A DNA stretch of 10,314 nucleotides from an uncultured Oscillibacter sp. (GTDB lineage Bacteria > Bacillota > Clostridia > Oscillospirales > Oscillospiraceae). The position numbers and the translations under genes were made by a program. Positions 6,526-10,314 of the stretch are shown here, piece by piece (the stretch's first letter is position 1; the number at the start of each line of letters is the position of its first letter). The DNA is taken from positions 1 through 10,314 of the forward strand of contig CAMMCS010000060.1 in the NCBI GenBank assembly GCA_946494635.1. The letters run 5' to 3'. The notes beneath the pieces were generated by a model. It saw nothing but the letters and a program-made list of their open reading frames with translations. It had not been told where the DNA came from and did not search any database.

Positions 6526-6711
6526 ATGGACCATGGATATCAGATTCCCGACATCATGGACGAACGATTCCATGCCTGGGTCCCCAGCCCGAAACCGGAG
6601 CTGCTGCCGGAACATCTGCGAGAGGACCCGATCCGGGGCTACGGGCTGTTCTGCTTTTACCAGGGCCTTGCCCTGGGACTGCGGCTGGAGCAGGCCTGCC
6701 AGCCTGACTAG
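6526..6711 (+). CDS. Small hypothetical protein divergent from the XRE regulator
   Basis: A 61-aa protein of unrecognised function. It has a clear gene set-up: consensus promoter at 6431-6459, ribosome site GGGAGG (6512-6517) 8 nt before the ATG, and a stop at 6709-6711. The N-terminal two-thirds is polar and proline-rich (SPKPELLPEHLRED); the C-terminus, RGYGLFCFYQGLALGLRLEQ, is likely one amphipathic helix with a repeating aromatic/leucine pattern. It has no signal peptide and is too short for a confident membrane span. Its position opposite a repressor with shared operators suggests it is the repressor's controlled gene. It could belong to an accessory or phage-derived regulatory pair, but nothing else of a phage is visible. 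The stop overlaps that of the convergent phosphoesterase gene in a CTAG. Confidence 0.7.
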   Translation: MDHGYQIPDIMDERFHAWVPSPKPELLPEHLREDPIRGYGLFCFYQGLALGLRLEQACQPD

Positions 6712-7568
6712 CCCGCCGCCCGGTGCAGCGTCACCACCGCCACCTCCGGCCGGTTGAACACCCGGAAGGAGGGGCCGGAGTTCCCCAGACCCCGGGTGGC
6801 GAACAGCACGGAGCCGTTCTCCTCATACAGCCCGGCGGTATAGGAGGGAAACAATGTCCGCTCGGTGGACAGCAGCCCGTCGGTGCCCGGCAGGCGGATG
6901 ATGCCGCCGTGGCCGTGGCCGGAGCACACCAGATCCGCCCCCAGCAGGCTGTACTGGCTGGCAAAGCGGCTGTTCCGGTGGGCCAGCAGGATCCAGAAGG
7001 GATCGCCCCAGGCGGCGTAGAGCTCGGCGGCCAGCTCCTCCGGCGTCTTTTGATCCGCGTAGCCGTTGGGGTCGTCAATGCCCGCCAGGACAATGGCGTC
7101 TCCGTTCCGCTCCAGAGTGAGGAACTGGTTGGAGAGCACCGTGACGCCGTGAGCGGAGAGGGTCTTCTTCAGCTCCGGCACATCCCCGATGGCCCACTCA
7201 TGATTGCCGGTGACATAGTAGGTGGGGGCGATGGCGGACAGCCCGTCCGCCACGGCGGCGGGATAGCCTGCCGCGGGGCCCCGGTATTTGTCCTGCAGGT
7301 CCCCCAGGTAGAAAATGTACTCCGGCTGCTCCGCGGCCACGGCGGCGAACAGGTCTGCGTTGCCGTCCCCGAACGACCCGCCGTGGAGATCGCTGAGAAC
7401 GACGATCCGGCAGCCGTCAAAGCCGGCGGGCAGGTCCGTGAACACGGGATCGAAGCGGGCCACCTGCAGGGCGGTGTTGTCCCAGTACAGAAATCCGCCC
7501 GCCGCCAGGACTGCGGTCAGCAGGACGATCAGCAGGCGCCTGCGGCGCCCGCGGGGATGCTTTGCCAT
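6708..7568 (-). CDS. Membrane-anchored metallophosphoesterase (YkuE/YaeI-like)
   Basis: A 286-aa calcineurin-like phosphoesterase held in the membrane by an N-terminal helix (residues ~12-28 after a positively charged KHPRGRRRR stretch), with the catalytic domain probably outside. The metal-binding motifs appear in order: D60-x-H62 (SDLHGG), G89-D90 (LGDLQD), GNHE at 121-124, then LAHRNS and GHGHGG toward the C-terminus. Substrate is unknown; relatives act on phosphodiester or lipid-linked phosphates at the envelope. The ATG at 7568 was preferred because GGAGGAGG lies 11 nt upstream; an in-frame GTG at 7592 has no ribosome site. A TGG-TATAAT promoter element lies ~110 nt upstream. No terminator follows: the gene runs tail-to-tail into the 61-aa gene with shared stop bases, so read-through would be antisense to that gene and sense for xre. 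Confidence 0.9.
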   Translation of the reverse strand: MAKHPRGRRRRLLIVLLTAVLAAGGFLYWDNTALQVARFDPVFTDLPAGFDGCRIVVLSDLHGGSFGDGNADLFAAVAAEQPEYIFYLGDLQDKYRGPAAGYPAAVADGLSAIAPTYYVTGNHEWAIGDVPELKKTLSAHGVTVLSNQFLTLERNGDAIVLAGIDDPNGYADQKTPEELAAELYAAWGDPFWILLAHRNSRFASQYSLLGADLVCSGHGHGGIIRLPGTDGLLSTERTLFPSYTAGLYEENGSVLFATRGLGNSGPSFRVFNRPEVAVVTLHRAAG

Positions 7569-7678
7569 AGGGAATACGGCCTCCTCCGCCACTGAATTGA
7601 ACTATGCCGGGGAAAGACGCGCAGAAGCCGCCCCGCGGAGGGCGGCCGCCGGCGCCGGAGCCACAGCCGTTTGGGGGT

Positions 7679-7687
7679 ATTATACCA
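7679..7687 (-). promoter_or_regulatory. Extended -10 promoter of the phosphoesterase gene
   Basis: The minus strand reads TGGTATAAT, a perfect -10 box with the extended TG motif. The -35 region is poor, as is common for extended -10 promoters. The transcript would have a leader of about 100 nt. Confidence 0.6.
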
Positions 7688-7830
7688 TGGAAAGTATGGG
7701 TATGACGAGAGGAAAAATACACAAATACGGCGGAAAAGACAGGAATTTCCGCAACTGGTTTGGGGGAAGCCGGCGAGAAAACTGCACAAAAATTTTACGA
7801 AGATTTTATGTAAACTGTTCACCTTCGCTC

Positions 7831-7859
7831 TTGCGCGGGCCGGAAGAGCCTGCTATACT
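7831..7859 (+). promoter_or_regulatory. Promoter of the 26-aa microprotein gene
   Basis: -35 TTGCGC (7831-7836), 17-nt spacer, -10 TATACT (7854-7859) preceded by TGC, giving an extended -10. Transcription would begin near 7866, about 30 nt before the start codon. Confidence 0.75.
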
Positions 7860-7894
7860 ATACGATAGAATCCAATAGGAAAGGAGGAGATGCT

Positions 7895-7975
7895 ATGATG
7901 AAGAACCGGCGCATCTTTGACGATGTGGACGATCTGATCTTTGCCGATGCCGGCTGGGAACGCAGTGAGCGGTAA
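7895..7975 (+). CDS. 26-aa acidic microprotein, function unknown
   Basis: The ORF begins ATGATGAAG and encodes 26 residues: a basic MMKNRR start, an acidic/hydrophobic centre FDDVDDLIFADAGW and a charged ERSER end. It is not recognised. Evidence that it is real: a complete transcription unit only ~150 nt long, with an extended -10 promoter at 7831-7859, an ideal AAGGAGG (7881-7887) 7 nt before the ATG, and a terminator starting 13 nt after the TAA. It has no signal peptide or membrane span. It could be a small regulatory or accessory protein, or an RNA whose short ORF is secondary. It is far too short for ordinary gene finders, so absence from annotation would not argue against it. Confidence 0.65.
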   Translation: MMKNRRIFDDVDDLIFADAGWERSER

Positions 7976-7988
7976 GAGAAAAGGAGAG

Positions 7989-8012
7989 CCACGCCTCAGG
8001 CGTGGGTTTTTT
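7989..8012 (+). terminator. Rho-independent terminator of the microprotein gene
   Basis: A perfect 7-bp stem CCACGCC / GGCGTGG (7989-7995, 7999-8005) with a TCA loop, followed by GTTTTTTCTTTTT. It lies 13 nt after the microprotein stop. Confidence 0.88.
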
Positions 8013-8095
8013 CTTTTTATGCCCTGTACACAAGAGAGATTCTGCGGGTTTTTCGCCCGCTGACCATATGCTGGCACGGGAAGAGAACGCTTCCG

Positions 8096-8135
8096 GCCGC
8101 TGTCCCGCAACCGCGGACAGCGGCTTGCTTTTTTT
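8096..8135 (+). terminator. Second Rho-independent terminator
   Basis: Stem GCCGCTGTC / GACAGCGGC (8096-8104, 8116-8124), extendable inside by three more pairs with one bulge, then TTGC and seven T. No gene ends just before it, so it is either a backup for the microprotein unit or the end of a small RNA. Confidence 0.8.
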
Positions 8136-8287
8136 GCCGAAAATTTGCGGAAAAAGCGGAAAAAATTCAAAAAACATGTGGCTTTTTCAGGAAAGTTATG
8201 ATACTTTAATAGTAAGAGGAAATGAAAAGGGGTGTGACGGCCCGCGGCGAGGGACACGGGCCTGTTTGGGAGAAGGAGAGGGTGCGT

Positions 8288-8926
8288 GTGAATGGGAGGA
8301 GACTGCTGGCGGCATTGCTGGCACTTTGGATGCTCTCTGGGTGTGGTGCCATGACGGAGGAGCTGCCCGGGACATCACCGGCCGCTGCAGAGGAGTCCGC
8401 TTCGCCCGGCGGAGGCGGGCTTTCAGCTTCGCGGCTGGAACGGGAGGCCCGGCTGCCCACGGAGGAGGAGATCCTGGCCGCCTATGACCGTGCGGAGGAC
8501 GCCTACGGGTGGTTTTATTTGGAAACGCTGCCGGGCGGACAGGAGAGCTGTGTCATCGATGGATGGACCTACTACCAGGTTCAGGAGCCGGGGATGGAGA
8601 GCATGACGGATCTGCAGGCATATCTGCGGGGGCTGTTCTCTGAAGAGCTGGTGGATACCCTGCTCTCCACAGGAGGCAGCCATCCGCTCTACCAGGAGGT
8701 AGAGGGGAGCCTGTATGTCCTGCCCTCCAACAGGGAGCGGAACAGCGCGCGGGGGGTTCCCGCGGTTCAGATTGTGCAGGTCAGCGACACCGCCTACACT
8801 GTGGATGTGACGGTCGATTTGCTGGACGGCCCCGGCGGCACGGCGACCGGTGTCGCGTCATACACCTTTCCTTACGAACTGGTTGAGGGCCAGTGGGTTT
8901 TTACGGATTTCCAAATGGTCAACTGA
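8288..8926 (+). CDS. Secreted lipoprotein, possibly IseA-like
   Basis: A 212-aa exported lipoprotein. The GTG at 8288 was chosen because AAGGAG (8273-8278) lies 9 nt upstream and it gives a compact signal peptide: RR, a leucine/alanine-rich helix and the lipobox LSGC with Cys19. An upstream in-frame ATG at 8222 has no spaced ribosome site and would spoil the signal peptide. A short linker rich in Ser, Glu and Gly is followed by a folded domain from ~60: AYDRAEDAYGWFYLETL, then LQAYLRGLFSEELVDTLL, then SLYVLPSNRERN, ending YELVEGQWVFTDF. This pattern recalls proteins annotated as IseA (YoeB) family inhibitors of DL-endopeptidases that trim peptidoglycan; the link is from memory of the pattern and tentative. 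It is monocistronic, bounded by terminators on both sides. Confidence 0.88.
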   Translation: MNGRRLLAALLALWMLSGCGAMTEELPGTSPAAAEESASPGGGGLSASRLEREARLPTEEEILAAYDRAEDAYGWFYLETLPGGQESCVIDGWTYYQVQEPGMESMTDLQAYLRGLFSEELVDTLLSTGGSHPLYQEVEGSLYVLPSNRERNSARGVPAVQIVQVSDTAYTVDVTVDLLDGPGGTATGVASYTFPYELVEGQWVFTDFQMVN

Positions 8927-8976
8927 AGATCGGCGCTTGCGTCTGCAGCCCCGGCCGGCGGACGGCGCGCATGCAA

Positions 8977-9010
8977 AAAAAGGGCAGTCCCGAAAGGGAC
9001 TGCCCTTTTT
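8977..9010. terminator. Strong bidirectional terminator
   Basis: A 15-bp perfect stem (8977-8991 with 8996-9010) with a GAAA tetraloop: A-tract plus GGGCAGTCCC, then GGGACTGCCC plus T-tract. It works in either direction. It ends the lipoprotein transcript and insulates hppA. Confidence 0.92.
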
Positions 9011-9053
9011 CGTAAATAAAAAATTTTCATACGCAATATTACTTAACATTTCC

Positions 9054-9081
9054 TTGAAAAATTTTGTAGATGTGCTAAAAT
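9054..9081 (+). promoter_or_regulatory. hppA promoter
   Basis: -35 TTGAAA (9054-9059), 16-nt spacer, -10 TAAAAT (9076-9081) preceded by TGC (extended -10), in an AT-rich stretch between the terminator and hppA. Transcription would start near 9088, with a leader of about 30 nt. Confidence 0.78.
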
Positions 9082-9116
9082 GTACATACAAATTTTTCCG
9101 CGAGGGAGGAGTCACA

Positions 9117-10314
9117 ATGGAGAACCAGTTCTGGATCGGCTTTGCCGGCGCGGCTGTCGCGTTGATCTTTGCGTGGGTCCAGCGCAACCGGGTCATGTCC
9201 TTTTCGGAGGGCAGCGAACGGATGCAGAAAATCGCCGCGTCGATTCGGGAGGGCGCCAATGCCTATCTGAAGCACCAGTATACCACAGTGGCGAAGGTGT
9301 TCCTTGTGGTCTTCGTCCTTTTGCTGGTGATTGCCTTCGGCTCCGGGGGGAAGATGCTCTCCCAGTTCACCCCCTTCGCCTTCCTGACCGGCGGTATCTG
9401 GTCCATGCTGGCTGGCTTCATCGGCATGAAAATCGCCACCAACTCCAATGCCCGGACGGCCCAGGCGGCCTCTGAGAGCCTGAACAAGGGCCTGCGGGTG
9501 GCGTTCTCCTCCGGCTCCGTCATGGGCTTCACCGTGGTGGGCCTGGGGATGCTGGACATCACCCTCTGGTTCTTCCTGCTGCGGTACGCCTTTGGCGTCA
9601 GCGATCCGCTGGAGCTGGGCAATATCATGGTGATGAACGGCATGGGCGCCTCCTTCATGGCCCTGTTTGCCCGGGTGGGCGGCGGCATCTACACCAAGGC
9701 TGCCGACGTGGGCGCGGATCTGGTGGGCAAGGTGGAGACCGGCATCCCCGAGGACGATCCCCGGAACCCCGCCACCATTGCCGACAACGTGGGCGACAAT
9801 GTGGGCGACGTGGCCGGCATGGGCGCGGACCTGTATGAGAGCTATGTGGGCTCCATCCTGGCCACCTTCGCCCTGGGCGCCATGGGCGGCTACGGCTGGG
9901 GCGGACTGCTGCTGCCGGTGGCCCTGGCGGTGTGCGGCATTATCTGCTCCATCATCGGCTCCTTCCTGGTGAAGACCAAGGAGAACGCCACCCAGCAGTC
10001 CCTGCTGAAGAGCCTGCGGACCGGCACCTACACCGCCGCCGTCCTCTCCGCCATCCTGGCGGCGCCCCTGACCTATTTCATCCTGGACGGCCACATGGGC
10101 GTCTACGTGGCCATCCTCTGCGGCCTGATTGGCGGCTGCGCCATCGGCTACTTCACCGAGTACTATACCTCTGACACCTACAAGCCCACCCAGGAGCTGG
10201 CGGCCGCCTCCGAGACCGGCTCCGCCACCATCATCATCGGCGGCATCTCCTTAGGGCTCAAATCCACCCTGACCTCCATCCTGATCGTGGCGGCGGCGGT
10301 GCTGATCAGCTACT
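9117..10314 (+). CDS. hppA: Membrane-bound ion-translocating pyrophosphatase HppA, 3' end missing
   Basis: Integral membrane enzyme that hydrolyses cytoplasmic pyrophosphate and pumps H+ and/or Na+ outward. 399 codons are present and the frame is open at the window edge; family members are about 670-800 aa. The ATG at 9117 follows GGGAGGAG by 6-7 nt. The N-terminal helix (WIGFAGAAVALIFAWV) is followed by the conserved GANAYLKHQY region. Substrate-site signatures are intact: GGGIYTKAADVGADLVGKVE (D197 to K205), then EDDPRNPATIADNVGDNVGD starting at residue 212, which bind Mg-pyrophosphate. The residue that separates K+-dependent from K+-independent enzymes lies past the window end, so ion and potassium type cannot be called; K+-stimulated Na+ pumps are common in related Clostridia. 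It has its own promoter and is insulated upstream by the bidirectional terminator. Confidence 0.96.
   Translation, partial: MENQFWIGFAGAAVALIFAWVQRNRVMSFSEGSERMQKIAASIREGANAYLKHQYTTVAKVFLVVFVLLLVIAFGSGGKMLSQFTPFAFLTGGIWSMLAGFIGMKIATNSNARTAQAASESLNKGLRVAFSSGSVMGFTVVGLGMLDITLWFFLLRYAFGVSDPLELGNIMVMNGMGASFMALFARVGGGIYTKAADVGADLVGKVETGIPEDDPRNPATIADNVGDNVGDVAGMGADLYESYVGSILATFALGAMGGYGWGGLLLPVALAVCGIICSIIGSFLVKTKENATQQSLLKSLRTGTYTAAVLSAILAAPLTYFILDGHMGVYVAILCGLIGGCAIGYFTEYYTSDTYKPTQELAAASETGSATIIIGGISLGLKSTLTSILIVAAAVLISY

Larger units (their letters stand above)
7569..7894. other. Intergenic region between divergent phosphoesterase and microprotein genes
   Basis: This 326-nt gap holds a leftward promoter (7679-7687), a GC-rich leader of about 100 nt for the phosphoesterase with hairpin potential (CCGCCC/GGGCGG around 7628-7645), and a rightward promoter (7831-7859) for the 26-aa gene. 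Between them is an AT-rich stretch with an inverted repeat TTTAC (7794-7798) / GTAAA (7810-7814) about 20-35 nt upstream of the rightward -35, a possible regulator or UP-element site. No further gene is seen. Confidence 0.6.
7976..8287 (+). other. Intergenic region with two terminators and the lipoprotein leader
   Basis: This 312-nt gap contains the microprotein terminator (7989-8012), a short stem GCGGG/CCCGC (8044-8048/8056-8060), a second strong terminator (8096-8135), an A-rich stretch (8136-8175) and the lipoprotein leader. A weak promoter candidate for the lipoprotein is TATGAT (8197-8202), with no good -35. A GGCCCG/CGGGCC hairpin (8239-8262) lies in the leader. No protein gene is convincing here. 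Confidence 0.5.

Noticed and set aside
7569..7592. GTG start of the phosphoesterase at 7592
   Set aside because: No ribosome site before it, and GGAGGAGG lies between it and the ATG at 7568.
8013..8135. 6S or other known small RNA
   Set aside because: No recognisable consensus structure (no long stem with central bulge), and no promoter found.
8222..8287. ATG at 8222 as lipoprotein start
   Set aside because: Ribosome site too close, and the extra 22 residues would precede the signal peptide; the GTG at 8288 fits better.
9075..10094. 339-codon minus-strand frame opposite hppA
   Set aside because: Antisense to a clear HppA coding region; Gly/His/Ala-rich shadow.

Overview
The window (about 10.3 kb, GC-rich) looks like the chromosome of a Gram-positive gut Clostridia member, probably Oscillospiraceae (Flavonifractor/Lawsonibacter/Oscillibacter-like). 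This is inferred from strong AGGAGG-type ribosome sites, TTGACA/TATAAT-type promoters, a lipoteichoic-acid-synthase-family enzyme, a MurT/GatD pair and a membrane pyrophosphatase. No rRNA, tRNA, CRISPR array or transposase gene was seen.

Left part (1-3888). A 5'-truncated LTA-synthase-family sulfatase (+) converges on gatD and murT (-) across a 13-bp hairpin. MurT/GatD normally amidates D-glutamate in lipid II. Here MurT is complete, with its P-loop and four-cysteine zinc ribbon. GatD, although full length, has Gly and Thr where the catalytic Cys and His should be.

Middle (3889-6711). mnmG (tRNA wobble-uridine modification) lies upstream of murT on the same strand. Upstream of mnmG is about 250 bp made largely of consecutive small hairpins, flanked by a 6-bp direct repeat. 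Beyond it is a diverged second copy of the first ~18 codons of mnmG. This looks like an inserted structured repeat plus a partial duplication of the gene start. A 70-aa XRE-type repressor lies upstream of that. It is divergent from a 61-aa protein of unknown function, and the shared promoter region carries two copies of an ACACAC-TCGG-GTGTGT-like palindrome, presumably the repressor's operators.

Right part (6708-10314). A membrane-anchored metallophosphoesterase (-) shares a CTAG double stop with the 61-aa gene. A very short + transcription unit follows: an extended -10 promoter, an ideal ribosome site, a 26-aa acidic microprotein and a terminator, with a second terminator beyond. Then come a secreted lipoprotein resembling the IseA type of cell-wall hydrolase inhibitor (tentative), a strong bidirectional terminator, and the 5' two-thirds or so of hppA, a membrane ion-pumping pyrophosphatase with its own promoter.

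Much of the window concerns the cell envelope (LTA-type synthase, MurT/GatD, lipoprotein, membrane pyrophosphatase). The most interesting items are the GatD lacking both catalytic residues, the hairpin-chain element at the duplicated mnmG start, and the 26-aa microprotein unit.
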